Origin: Flavobacterium laiguense
Lineage (GTDB): Bacteria > Bacteroidota > Bacteroidia > Flavobacteriales > Flavobacteriaceae
Direction of reading: 5' to 3'
NCBI RefSeq assembly: GCF_003097655.1
Contig: NZ_QCZH01000026.1
Span: 1 to 52,798, forward strand
DNA: 52,798 nucleotides
This document shows positions 16,072 through 24,394 of this stretch, piece after piece. The position numbers and the translations under genes were made by a program. The notes under the pieces were generated by a model. That model made no database searches. It saw only the letters and a list, made by a program, of their open reading frames with translations, and was not told where the DNA came from. Every line of letters starts with the position of its first letter. Within the stretch, counting starts at the first letter, position 1.

Positions 16072-17232
16072 ATGCGAAATTTCAATTCACTCTTAAAAAG
16101 AGAGTTTCAATTATTTTGGCAAAATACGGTTTTAAGAATGCTTTTTATTGGAGCTCCATTATTGTATGCCATTTTATTAGGGTACGTTTACAGCAAAGGG
16201 AAAGTAACCGATTTACCCATTATCGTCATTGATTTGGACCAAACAGAAATGAGCGCCAAAGCTATTGAAATGTTCAACGACAATGAAGTTATTTCAGTAT
16301 CAGCAATTTTATACAATCAAAACAATCTTTCTTCAATTGTAATTGACAAAGAAGCCAATAGTGTAGTCATAATACCTAAGGATTTTCAAAAAAGAGTATT
16401 TACCAAGCGATGTCCCGAAATTATAACTATCGTCAATACTGCCAATATATTAACCGCAAACTATGCCGCTACAGCAATACAAGTTTGTTTAGGAACCCTA
16501 AAAGCTGGTGTTCAAATGGAAACCTTACGCAAGCAAGGGGTGCCTGAAAAATTATTAGCAGAACAATACGAACCGTTCAAAACAACTTTCATTAAAAAGA
16601 ACAATCGTAGTAGCAATTATATGTACTACCTATGGCCAGGAGTTTTATCCGCTGTATTGCAACAGGTTATGCTATTGGCACTAGCCTTATCCTTTGCTTC
16701 TGAATTTGAAAACGGTACATTTAAAATTTTAGTAGACCAATCCCCTTCAATTCTAAAAATGATGAGTATAAAAATAATCCCTTATCTTATTATGAGTTTT
16801 GGTGTTTGGCTACTCTACTGGATGTTCACCTTTTATTTCCGAATACCCTTTTTCGATAATTTACTCCAACTCACCTTTGTAGCAGGCATATTCGTATTGT
16901 CAGTCTCTTTTATTGGAATTTTAGTCAGTATCTTGATTCCAAATCAACTCAAAGCTACAGAGATTTTGATGGTTATTGCGACCCCTAGTTTTATTTTAAG
17001 TGGATTTAGCTGGCCTTTGAGTCAAATGCCCAATTGGGTCCAAGGAGTTGCCAATGTGATTCCATTAACCCACTTCTTAAAAGCTTTTCGTATATTAATT
17101 ATTGAAAACGGAACTCTTTGTCAAACTCGAGATCCTATTCAAAGTATGATTATCATTGGAAGCGTTTGTGCCGTTGTAGCTTATATCGCTTTGTATTTGA
17201 AGAAAAATGCGATTTTAAAAAATGAAATATAA
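16072..17232 (+). CDS. ABC-2 type transporter permease
   Basis: The product has 386 residues. The first transmembrane helix (about 22-42) is followed by a large periplasmic domain to about 190. Five more helices fill the C-terminal half, with the conserved Pro-Ser-Phe-Ile-Leu-Ser-Gly-Phe-Ser-Trp-Pro motif and Ile-Pro-Leu-Thr-His-Phe near 315-345. This is the YhhJ/ABC2_membrane_3 layout. An ATPase subunit is needed for transport, but none lies in the operon, which ends at a terminator right at the stop codon. The ATPase must be encoded elsewhere, or the permease works in another way. The transported compound is unknown. Confidence 0.88.
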   Translation: MRNFNSLLKREFQLFWQNTVLRMLFIGAPLLYAILLGYVYSKGKVTDLPIIVIDLDQTEMSAKAIEMFNDNEVISVSAILYNQNNLSSIVIDKEANSVVIIPKDFQKRVFTKRCPEIITIVNTANILTANYAATAIQVCLGTLKAGVQMETLRKQGVPEKLLAEQYEPFKTTFIKKNNRSSNYMYYLWPGVLSAVLQQVMLLALALSFASEFENGTFKILVDQSPSILKMMSIKIIPYLIMSFGVWLLYWMFTFYFRIPFFDNLLQLTFVAGIFVLSVSFIGILVSILIPNQLKATEILMVIATPSFILSGFSWPLSQMPNWVQGVANVIPLTHFLKAFRILIIENGTLCQTRDPIQSMIIIGSVCAVVAYIALYLKKNAILKNEI

Positions 17233-17268
17233 AAAAAGGCAAGAGAAATAAAACTCTTGCCTTTTTTT
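17231..17268. terminator. Bidirectional intrinsic terminator
   Basis: AAAAAAAGGCAAGAG pairs perfectly with CTCTTGCCTTTTTTT. It overlaps the permease stop and also serves the convergent ABC-F gene that ends at 17288. Confidence 0.9.
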
Positions 17269-17287
17269 ATATTGAATAAATGGAACA

Positions 17288-18922
17288 CTATTTTTCTATT
17301 TCTTTCATACTATCCATTTTCTTGTGAGCCAAGAAACCAGTTATATCCTCAAAATGCTCTACCACTCGTTTGTTTCCAAATTCAAAAACCTTGGTTGCCA
17401 ATCCATCAAGGAAATCACGATCGTGAGAAACTAGAATCAAAGTCCCGTCAAAATCGCGTAAAGCATCTTTGATAATATCTTTGGTTTTCATATCCAAGTG
17501 ATTGGAAGGCTCATCAAGAATCAAGAAATTGACTGGTTCAAGTAATAATTTAATCATTGCCAAACGGGTTTTTTCACCACCCGAAAGCACTTTTACTTTT
17601 TTGGTTACATCATCACCGTGAAACATGAAGGCTCCCAAGATATCTTTAATTTTTGTTCGAACATCTCCTACTGCTATATCATCAATAGTTTCAAAAATAG
17701 TCGCATTTTCATTCAACAAAGCGGCTTGATTTTGAGCAAAATAACCAATTTGAGAATTATGTCCTATTTCCAAACTTCCTCCATCAATTTCAATTTGCTT
17801 CATAATAGCTTTGATCATGGTTGATTTTCCTTCCCCATTTTTACCCACAAAAGCTACTTTTTGACCTCTTTCGATTACAATATTGGCATCTTTGAAAACC
17901 ACATGGTCTCCATAAGACTTCGATAAATCTTTGACAATTACCGGATATTGTCCAGAACGAATCGCTGGAGGAAATTTCAATTTCAATGCCGATGTATCTA
18001 CTTCATCAACTTGCACGATAACCAATTTTTCCAACATCTTAACTCGAGACTGAACGGCATCTGTTTTTGAGAAAGTCCCTTTAAAACGATCAATAAAAGT
18101 TCTGTTATCGGCAATCATACGTTGTTGCTCATCATACGCTTTTTGTTGGTGCATACGACGGTCTTTTCTCAACTCTAAATAATGGGAATACTTGGCTTTA
18201 TAATCATAAATCCTACCCATGGTGACTTCAATGGTACGATTGGTAATATTGTCTACAAAAGTTCTATCGTGCGAAATGACAACAACGGCTTTGGCTGAAT
18301 TGATCAAGAAATCTTCCAGCCATTGAATACTTTCGATATCCATGTGATTGGTAGGCTCATCCAGCAAAATTAAATCTGGTTTTTGCAAAAGGATTTTGGC
18401 CAATTCGATTCGCATTCTCCAACCTCCTGAGAATTCTGAAGTCTGACGGGTAAAATCCTCACGAACAAAACCCAAACCAATTAGAATTTTCTCTACTTCA
18501 GCTTCATAATTTACTTCTTCAATCGCATAAAATTTCTCGCTTAAGTCCGAAACTCTTTCGATTAATTTCATGTAAGCGTCACTTTCATAATCGGTACGAA
18601 TCGTCAATTGTTCATTGATTTCATCTATTTCGGCTTTCATACTAAAAATTTCGCCAAACGCTTTTGACGTTTCTTCCATTACTGTCGCTCCATCTGTAGT
18701 CAATAAATGCTGTGGCAAATAAGCCACAACAGCGTCCTTTGGTGCCGAAACATTTCCTGTAGAAGGTTTGCTTTGTCCTGCAATAATCTTTAGAAGCGTT
18801 GACTTACCGGCTCCATTTTTACCCATCAAGGCAATCTTATCATTTTCATTTATAGCAAAAGAAACATCACTAAAAAGAGTTGTTCCTCCAAATTGAACTG
18901 AAATATCGTTAATTGTAATCAT
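17288..18922 (-). CDS. ABC-F family ATP-binding protein
   Basis: The product has 544 residues with two ABC domains and no membrane segment. Walker A motifs are Gly-Lys-Asn-Gly-Ala-Gly-Lys-Ser-Thr (34-42) and Gly-Lys-Asn-Gly-Glu-Gly-Lys-Ser-Thr (near 358). Signatures are Ser-Gly-Gly-Trp-Arg-Met-Arg and Leu-Ser-Gly-Gly-Glu-Lys-Thr, with Walker B Leu-Leu-Asp-Glu-Pro-Thr-Asn-His and Leu-Asp-Glu-Pro-Ser-Asn-His. The basic linker between them (about 240-310) is the interdomain arm that enters the ribosome in this class. Length and linker fit the YbiT/EttA-like housekeeping group more than antibiotic-protection proteins, but the subgroup is not certain. Confidence 0.9.
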   Translation of the reverse strand: MITINDISVQFGGTTLFSDVSFAINENDKIALMGKNGAGKSTLLKIIAGQSKPSTGNVSAPKDAVVAYLPQHLLTTDGATVMEETSKAFGEIFSMKAEIDEINEQLTIRTDYESDAYMKLIERVSDLSEKFYAIEEVNYEAEVEKILIGLGFVREDFTRQTSEFSGGWRMRIELAKILLQKPDLILLDEPTNHMDIESIQWLEDFLINSAKAVVVISHDRTFVDNITNRTIEVTMGRIYDYKAKYSHYLELRKDRRMHQQKAYDEQQRMIADNRTFIDRFKGTFSKTDAVQSRVKMLEKLVIVQVDEVDTSALKLKFPPAIRSGQYPVIVKDLSKSYGDHVVFKDANIVIERGQKVAFVGKNGEGKSTMIKAIMKQIEIDGGSLEIGHNSQIGYFAQNQAALLNENATIFETIDDIAVGDVRTKIKDILGAFMFHGDDVTKKVKVLSGGEKTRLAMIKLLLEPVNFLILDEPSNHLDMKTKDIIKDALRDFDGTLILVSHDRDFLDGLATKVFEFGNKRVVEHFEDITGFLAHKKMDSMKEIEK

Positions 18923-19115
18923 TATATAAAGTTAGAAGTTATGCGTTAGAAGTTATTAGTTGAAACTCCTAGAATTTTTAAAAGTGCAAAGATAGCTTAA
19001 TTAGAGTATTGAACAAATTGGAAGTGAGATTATCAAAAACGACTAATCAATCTGTCAAAACAAACAAACGTGCTGATTTTTAGAGTATTAAGAAGTCTAT
19101 ATAAAAACTATTACG

Positions 19116-19123
19116 TAAATTTG
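19116..19123 (+). promoter_or_regulatory. Candidate -7 box for the subtilase gene
   Basis: TAAATTTG matches the Bacteroidota -7 element, 31 nt before the ATG at 19155. No clear TTG lies 17-23 nt upstream, so the -33 part is weak. Confidence 0.35.
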
Positions 19124-19154
19124 AGTTTATTTTAACCTTTAACCAAGCTATATT

Positions 19155-20531
19155 ATGAAACTTAATTACATTTTAATGCTATCAGTAATGATCATGATAC
19201 TGACAGTATCATGCGAAAATGAAATCGAAATCGAACCAGAATCTGTTCAAAAAACAGAACAACAGAACTTTGTACCTGGTGAAATACTCATCAAATTTAA
19301 AGATGGAGACAAATCTACCAGTAAAACAAAATCAACTGTACTATCAATGATTATGGGCAATGTAGTTGAAGAAATCAATACAAATGCCATGAAAACTGCA
19401 AATACCGGAAAAGGTGTCAGCTCGGGTGAACTTCTGTTAGTTTCTTCAAAACTAGGTACAATGGAAGCGATTGCATTGCTTAAAAATTCATCTGAAATTG
19501 AATATGCGGAACCCAACTGGATCTATCAACATTGTGCAACTTCAAACGATACCTATTTTACAAATGGATCGCTTTGGGGAATGTATGGAGGTGACACAAA
19601 TCCAGCTAATCAATTCGGATCTCAGGCGGGTAAAGCATGGGCCGCTGGGAAAACTGGCTCCTCTTTAGTCTATGTTGGTGTAATTGACGAAGGCGCCCAA
19701 TACTCTCATGAGGATCTTGCCGCTAATTTCTGGACCAATCCTTATGACCCAATTGATGGAATTGATAATGATGGAAATGGCTATAAGGATGATATTCATG
19801 GTTGGGATTTTGACAAAAACGACAATAGCACCTATGATGGCACACAAGACGATCATGGCACTCACGTTTCGGGCACCATTGGCGCTGTGGGTGGCAATGG
19901 AAAAGGAGTTGCAGGCGTGAACTGGAATGTAACGATCATCTCTGCAAAATTTTTGGGAAGAAGAGGCGGGACAACTGCAAATGCAATCAAGGCAGTTGAT
20001 TATTTTACTGCCTTGAAAACTAGGTTAGTTAATCCAGTTAATATAGTCGCAACGAATAACTCTTGGGGCGGGGGCGGATTTTCGCAAAGTCTCAAAGACG
20101 CTATTGACAGAGCCAACACGGCCGACATTCTTTTCATCGCAGCCGCTGGAAACAGCAGCACAAATAACGATGTTACAGCAAGCTACCCCTCCGGTTACAC
20201 AAGTGCTAATATCATTGCAGTCGCTTCTATCACTAATACCGGAGCTCTTTCGAGTTTTTCTCAGTATGGAGCAACTACGGTAGATATCGGCGCTCCGGGA
20301 TCCGGTATTTATTCCACTTTACCTAATTCCGCTGGTAATGGTTATGGATCTTATAGCGGCACCTCCATGGCCACACCGCATGTAACAGGAGCTTGTGCTT
20401 TATATGCATCAACTCACCCGGGATCAAATGCTGCAGCTATTAAATCAGCAATCTTAAGTAGTGCAGTAGCAACACCTTCATTAAACGGGAAATGTGTTTC
20501 AAGTGGTCGCTTAAATGTCAGCGGATTTTAA
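19155..20531 (+). CDS. Subtilisin-like (S8) serine protease, lipoprotein
   Basis: The product has 458 residues. A lipobox ends at Cys20, so the enzyme is probably membrane anchored. Residues 38-125 form an inhibitor-type prodomain (Pro-Gly-Glu-Ile-Leu-Ile-Lys-Phe). The catalytic domain holds Asp178 (Val-Ile-Asp-Glu-Gly), His234 (His-Gly-Thr-His-Val-Ser-Gly), Asn333 (Ala-Ala-Gly-Asn) and Ser404 (Gly-Thr-Ser-Met-Ala-Thr-Pro). An Asp/Asn-rich loop at 197-224 may bind calcium. There is no type IX secretion tail, since the sequence stops after the catalytic domain. The layout resembles fervidolysin-like proteases. Confidence 0.93.
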   Translation: MKLNYILMLSVMIMILTVSCENEIEIEPESVQKTEQQNFVPGEILIKFKDGDKSTSKTKSTVLSMIMGNVVEEINTNAMKTANTGKGVSSGELLLVSSKLGTMEAIALLKNSSEIEYAEPNWIYQHCATSNDTYFTNGSLWGMYGGDTNPANQFGSQAGKAWAAGKTGSSLVYVGVIDEGAQYSHEDLAANFWTNPYDPIDGIDNDGNGYKDDIHGWDFDKNDNSTYDGTQDDHGTHVSGTIGAVGGNGKGVAGVNWNVTIISAKFLGRRGGTTANAIKAVDYFTALKTRLVNPVNIVATNNSWGGGGFSQSLKDAIDRANTADILFIAAAGNSSTNNDVTASYPSGYTSANIIAVASITNTGALSSFSQYGATTVDIGAPGSGIYSTLPNSAGNGYGSYSGTSMATPHVTGACALYASTHPGSNAAAIKSAILSSAVATPSLNGKCVSSGRLNVSGF

Positions 20532-20539
20532 TTAAATAA

Positions 20540-20590
20540 AAAAAGGGATAAACGGGAATTATTCTTTCGATTTTCCGTTCATCCCTTTTT
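20540..20590. terminator. Bidirectional terminator hairpin
   Basis: AAAAAGGGAT and AACGG at 20540-20555 pair with CCGTT and ATCCCTTTTT at 20575-20590, with one mismatch and a long loop. It lies between the convergent genes ending at 20531 and 20631. Confidence 0.7.
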
Positions 20591-20630
20591 AATATTTAAA
20601 ACACTTATCTTTGAAAGACACTCTTCTCTT

Positions 20631-21806
20631 TTACTCTTTCCTCCATTTTTTTGATTCCTCAAAAACATGTTCTAAAATTGCCGCTTCTCTGTCATCAAAC
20701 TCCACATTTCTACGCGCCATAACTATTCGTGCCGTTTCAAAAGCTTTTTTGGTTATATAAGTCGTAAATCCCGATGCTCCACCCCAAGAAAAACTAGGAA
20801 CGAAATTGCGTGGAAACCCGCTTCCGAAAATATTGGCACTCACTCCCACTACCGTTCCGGTATTAAACATAGTGTTTATACCACACTTACTATGGTCTCC
20901 CATCATTAATCCGCAAAATTGAAGTCCTGTTTTGGCAAAACCTTCGGTTTCATAACTCCACAATTTCACTTCTTCGTAATTGTTTTTTAGGTTCGAATTG
21001 TTGCTATCCGCACCAATGTTACACCACTCCCCCAAAACAGAATCTCCTAGATACCCTTCATGCCCTTTATTGGAATTCGCAAAAAGAACCGCATTTTTAA
21101 CTTCCCCACCAATTCTGGAATGTGGTCCAACTGTAGTCGCTCCATAAACTTTGGCACCCATTTTTACTTGTGCATTTTCGCATAAAGCAAATGGCCCACG
21201 AATTACAGTACCTTCCATGATCTCTGAATCTTTACCTATATATATAGGGCCAAACGAAGCATTCAAGGTAACAAACTCCAATTTTGCCCCTTCTTCAATA
21301 AATATATTTTCTGGCGCAATAACATTTACGCTTTTTGGAATCGGCTGTGATTTTCTATCTTCGGTTAAATATTCGAAATCCTCACGAATAGCGGTATCAT
21401 TTTTAGAGAAAATATCCCAAGTATGTTCGATCGATATGCATTCTTCATTGTATTCGAGTATCTCGTAAGTATCAAAATCCACCGATTCTTGGTCTTCTTG
21501 CGTATAAAAAGCAATCACTTCATCTCCTTTGAAAATAGCCTGATTCGGCTCTAAATTGCTCACCATTTCTGCCAAAACATCATTAGGAAGAAAAGAAGCA
21601 TTGATCATTACATTTTCTTCTAATTCTACCATCGGGTATTTATCCGACAGATATTCCTCTGTTAAGGTTGTCGTAGTAGACCCCAGACGCATTTCCCATT
21701 TTTGGCGAATCGTCATAATACCAACTAGAATATCGGCAACAGGTCGCGTAAAAGTAAAGGGTAGTAAAGCGTTCCGAGCCGGTCCGTCAAAAAGGATATA
21801 GTTCAT
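20631..21806 (-). CDS. GlmU-like putative sugar nucleotidyltransferase/acetyltransferase
   Basis: The product has 391 residues. It begins with Leu-Phe-Asp-Gly-Pro-Ala-Arg-Asn-Ala-Leu-Leu-Pro-Phe-Thr-Phe-Thr-Arg-Pro-Val, the typical start of the Bacteroidota GlmU-family variant. This differs from the Gly-x-Gly-Thr-Arg-Met loop of true GlmU. The middle and C-terminal parts (about 165-340) are hexapeptide repeats of a left-handed beta helix (Gly-Pro-Ile-Tyr-Ile-Gly, Gly-Pro-Phe-Ala-Leu, Gly-Ala-Lys-Val-Tyr-Gly). A role in making UDP-GlcNAc or a related nucleotide sugar is likely, but the exact reaction is inferred. It is on the same strand as the L31 gene, 172 nt downstream of it, and a terminator lies in between. 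Confidence 0.82.
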   Translation of the reverse strand: MNYILFDGPARNALLPFTFTRPVADILVGIMTIRQKWEMRLGSTTTTLTEEYLSDKYPMVELEENVMINASFLPNDVLAEMVSNLEPNQAIFKGDEVIAFYTQEDQESVDFDTYEILEYNEECISIEHTWDIFSKNDTAIREDFEYLTEDRKSQPIPKSVNVIAPENIFIEEGAKLEFVTLNASFGPIYIGKDSEIMEGTVIRGPFALCENAQVKMGAKVYGATTVGPHSRIGGEVKNAVLFANSNKGHEGYLGDSVLGEWCNIGADSNNSNLKNNYEEVKLWSYETEGFAKTGLQFCGLMMGDHSKCGINTMFNTGTVVGVSANIFGSGFPRNFVPSFSWGGASGFTTYITKKAFETARIVMARRNVEFDDREAAILEHVFEESKKWRKE

Positions 21807-21924
21807 AAACTGATTTGTAAATTGTTAAAATATGATTTGGTTATCACCGCAAAGTTACAATTATTTTTATTTGTTTAAAGAAATGGAACTTCCCTAAATA
21901 CGGGAATTTCTGGTATAAATCCCA

Positions 21925-21954
21925 TAAAAAAAGCCCCGCAAAATGCGAGGCTTT
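21925..21954 (-). terminator. Intrinsic terminator of the L31 gene
   Basis: AAAGCC and CGCA pair with TGCG and GGCTTT across a single mismatch, and on the minus strand the hairpin runs into TTTTTTTATGG. It starts 25 nt after the L31 stop. Confidence 0.8.
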
Positions 21955-21978
21955 AGTGTATTTGAAAACAAATTAAAA

Positions 21979-22230
21979 TTATTTAACGTGTTTAGCGTAT
22001 TTAGTTTTGAATTTATCAATACGTCCTGCAGTATCGATAAGTTTAGATTTACCTGTGTAAAAAGGGTGAGAAGTTCTAGAAATCTCCATTTTCACAACTG
22101 GATATTCAACACCGTCAACTGTAATAGTTTCTTTTGTATCTGCAGTAGATTTAGTGATAAAAACATCTTCGTTTGACATGTCTTTAAAAGCAACTAATCT
22201 GTAATTTTCTGGGTGTACACCTTTTTTCAT
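21979..22230 (-). CDS. rpmE2: 50S ribosomal protein L31, type B
   Basis: The product has 83 residues. It starts Met-Lys-Lys-Gly-Val-His-Pro-Glu-Asn-Tyr-Arg, and contains Val-Lys-Met-Glu-Ile-Ser-Arg-Thr-Ser-His-Pro-Phe-Tyr-Thr-Gly and Ile-Asp-Lys-Phe-Lys-x-Lys-Tyr, the L31 core. The Cys pairs that bind zinc in type A are absent, so it is the zinc-free form. As it is the only L31 in view, it may be the sole copy, which is common in this phylum. A good promoter lies at 22340-22368. Confidence 0.95.
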   Translation of the reverse strand: MKKGVHPENYRLVAFKDMSNEDVFITKSTADTKETITVDGVEYPVVKMEISRTSHPFYTGKSKLIDTAGRIDKFKTKYAKHVK

Positions 22231-22339
22231 CTTGAATCTTTTTTATTTGTTAATTATAACTTGTCTTGAAGCTTTTCTTCTAACAGAAAAGGTATAAACG
22301 CATTATAACTTTTTGTTTTACAATATTATTTTGAGTTTG

Positions 22340-22368
22340 CAAATTTACACTTATTTTCCAATATACAA
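22340..22368 (-). promoter_or_regulatory. Promoter of the L31 gene
   Basis: On the minus strand TTG (22368-22366), an 18-nt spacer and TAAATTTG (22347-22340) match the Bacteroidota consensus. A leader of about 105 nt follows, long enough for autoregulation. I see no specific fold. Confidence 0.6.
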
Positions 22369-22410
22369 ACCTTTGCGTGACTTTTTTTATATCGCGGTAA
22401 AAAACATTTT

Positions 22411-22444
22411 TTGTACGCCAATATATTGGGAATTGCTATCTTTG
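22411..22444 (+). promoter_or_regulatory. Promoter of the DUF4199-GT2 operon
   Basis: TTG at 22411-22413, a 23-nt spacer and TATCTTTG at 22437-22444 fit the upper end of the allowed spacing. Transcription would start near 22451, about 20 nt before the ATG at 22470. It is divergent from the L31 promoter. Confidence 0.5.
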
Positions 22445-22469
22445 TGGATTCATAAAAAAACAACTACTA

Positions 22470-23003
22470 ATGGTAAATGAAATTATAAAAAAAAACGGGA
22501 TAACCTATGGAGCAATTACAGGAGCGATACTGTGCTTAATTACAGCTTCAATATATGCAACAAACTTAGAATTATTCATTGCTTGGTGGACTACCCTTTT
22601 AAGTTTTTCCGTAATTATCATTGTACCAATTATAGCACTATTTAAAACAAAGAAAGAATTAAACGGAATATTCCCATTCAAAGAAGCCTTCACTACCTAC
22701 TTTATTTCGGCTGCAATAGGAATACTTATTTCTATAGTCTTTAAAATCATTTTGTTCAATTTCATAGATCCATCTGTAAAAGATACACTTCTAGATTTAA
22801 CAATAAAGTACCTAATTAGTACTTCAGAAAAATATGGAGTTCCTGCATCCGCAATGAACGAAACCATTTCAAAACTTAAAGAAAGTGATCCTTTTTCAAT
22901 TGTAGAACAATTAAAAGGTTCTATTTTCAATCTCTTTTTTTGCGCTATACTGGGTTTAGTAATAGCAGCCTTTTTCAAAAGTAAATCTACATCCCAAGAA
23001 TAG
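22470..23003 (+). CDS. DUF4199 membrane protein
   Basis: The product has 177 residues with four hydrophobic helices (about 13-35, 38-58, 70-98 and 148-170). It has the DUF4199 look: an N-terminal Gly-Ala-Ile-Thr-Gly-Ala helix, Phe-Lys-Glu-Ala-Phe-Thr-Thr-Tyr-Phe, and a periplasmic/cytoplasmic amphipathic loop. Function is unknown. It sits 5 nt before a membrane-bound GT2 gene, as is usual for DUF4199 genes in Flavobacteriaceae. It may therefore help handle a lipid-linked sugar. Confidence 0.85.
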   Translation: MVNEIIKKNGITYGAITGAILCLITASIYATNLELFIAWWTTLLSFSVIIIVPIIALFKTKKELNGIFPFKEAFTTYFISAAIGILISIVFKIILFNFIDPSVKDTLLDLTIKYLISTSEKYGVPASAMNETISKLKESDPFSIVEQLKGSIFNLFFCAILGLVIAAFFKSKSTSQE

Positions 23004-23008
23004 AAATA

Positions 23009-23965
23009 ATGAATTTATCTATACTCATACCGCTTCTTAACGAAGAGGAATCGCTGCAAGAATTGTACACTTGGATTATTTCGATTATGAAATCGAACAA
23101 TTACAGCTACGAAATCATTTTTCTGGATGATGGAAGTACAGATGAATCCTGGAACATTATAGCAGGATTTGCTACTGAGAATTCTAATGTAAAAGGGATT
23201 CGATTCATGAAAAATTTCGGTAAATCTCAAGCTTTGCATGCTGGTTTCGCTAAGGCAAAAGGCGATGTGATCATTACCATGGATGCCGATTTGCAAGACA
23301 GTCCCGATGAAATTCCAGGTTTGTACGAAATGATTACCACTCAAAAATACGATTTGGTTTCGGGTTGGAAAAAGAAACGTTACGACTCTGTTGTGGCCAA
23401 AAATCTTCCATCAAAACTATTTAATTGGGCGGCCAGAAAAACATCTGGGGTTGAATTAAATGATTTTAATTGCGGATTGAAAGCTTACAAAAACGTAGTG
23501 GTAAAAAACATTGAAGTATCCGGTGAAATGCACCGATACATTCCGGTTTTGGCCAAGAATGCCGGTTTTGGAAAAATTGGCGAAAAAATAGTGCAACACC
23601 AAGCCAGAAAATACGGAGAAACCAAATTTGGAATGGAACGTTTCATCAATGGTTTCTTGGATTTGATAACGATTTGGTTTCTTTCCCGATTTGGAAAAAG
23701 ACCAATGCATTTATTTGGCGCCATAGGTTCCTTTATGTTTATTATTGGTTTTTTGTTGGCTGGATACATTGGAGTTTCAAAATTATATCATATGTATATG
23801 GGAATGCGCTATAATTTAGTAACAAGTAATCCTTGGTTTTATATCGCATTAACAACAATGGTTTTGGGAACACAATTGTTTTTGGCTGGGTTTCTAGGCG
23901 AAATTATATTGAGAACCAAAAATAATGAGGAACGATACAAGGTTTCGAGTGAAGTGAATTTTTAA
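23009..23965 (+). CDS. Membrane-bound GT2 glycosyltransferase (DPM1/GtrB-like)
   Basis: The product has 318 residues. The nucleotide-sugar site is Leu-Asp-Asp-Gly-Ser-Thr-Asp (Asp40-Asp41), and the DxD metal site is Met-Asp-Ala-Asp-Leu-Gln-Asp (92-97). The two C-terminal helices (about 233-258 and 272-300) anchor it in the membrane. The family moves a sugar from a nucleotide donor to polyprenyl phosphate. The acceptor sugar cannot be told from the sequence. It forms an operon with the upstream DUF4199 gene. Confidence 0.9.
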   Translation: MNLSILIPLLNEEESLQELYTWIISIMKSNNYSYEIIFLDDGSTDESWNIIAGFATENSNVKGIRFMKNFGKSQALHAGFAKAKGDVIITMDADLQDSPDEIPGLYEMITTQKYDLVSGWKKKRYDSVVAKNLPSKLFNWAARKTSGVELNDFNCGLKAYKNVVVKNIEVSGEMHRYIPVLAKNAGFGKIGEKIVQHQARKYGETKFGMERFINGFLDLITIWFLSRFGKRPMHLFGAIGSFMFIIGFLLAGYIGVSKLYHMYMGMRYNLVTSNPWFYIALTTMVLGTQLFLAGFLGEIILRTKNNEERYKVSSEVNF

Positions 23966-24172
23966 AATCTGTGCACTCACGAATTTAAAATGGAACACGG
24001 ATTGAACAGATTTAAACGAATTTAATGATATTGTTAAAATAGTTCGCCCAGAATTTTACTAATTTACTCCAATTAATTTGTGAGAATTAGTGAAATTCGC
24101 AGCTGAAAATTTGCTACAACTCGTTTGTCAAAGGAAATAGGATTAAAAACTAAATCTCTCACTTTACGGGTC
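23966..24172. other. Intergenic repeat-like debris
   Basis: This AT-rich stretch carries worn copies of the 'ACGGATTGAACAGATTTAAACG' style of flavobacterial intergenic sequence and an Asn/Ile-rich untranslatable frame. No gene is supported. Confidence 0.4.
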
Positions 24173-24310
24173 TAGCCCTGATAGTAGCGGAAATCCTTTT
24201 TTGAATAAATCTATTTTTTCCTGAACGGGCAGAGCGACCAACGGAAGCTCCTGACAGTTCTTGGAAAAAAAGATTTAAGAGAAAAAGATTAAAGCGAATA
24301 GCTGGAAATA
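24173..24310. repeat. Dispersed palindromic repeat, copy A (with apex insertion)
   Basis: The left arm at 24173-24202 starts TAGCCCTGATAGTAGCGG and ends ATCCTTTTTT. The right arm, ending near 24310, reads AAAAAGATTAAAGCG and AATAGCTGGAAAT. The reverse complement of the right arm resembles the left arm, so the unit is an imperfect hairpin. About 60-70 bases fill the apex. The same ends occur at 45193-45247. Just after it lies TTCGACTATGCTCAGGGTGAC, a second common bacterial intergenic word. Confidence 0.6.
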
Positions 24311-24394
24311 GCTCCTCCCTTCGACTATGCTCAGGGTGACAAGATTTATTTCTTGCTTTTGCAAAAAACAGATTAACAACTTTAAACCAAATAT

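Noticed and set aside
17288..18922. ABC-F protein as the missing ATPase of the neighbouring exporter
   Set aside because: ABC-F proteins act on ribosomes and lack transporter-coupling features; it is convergent with, not part of, the operon.
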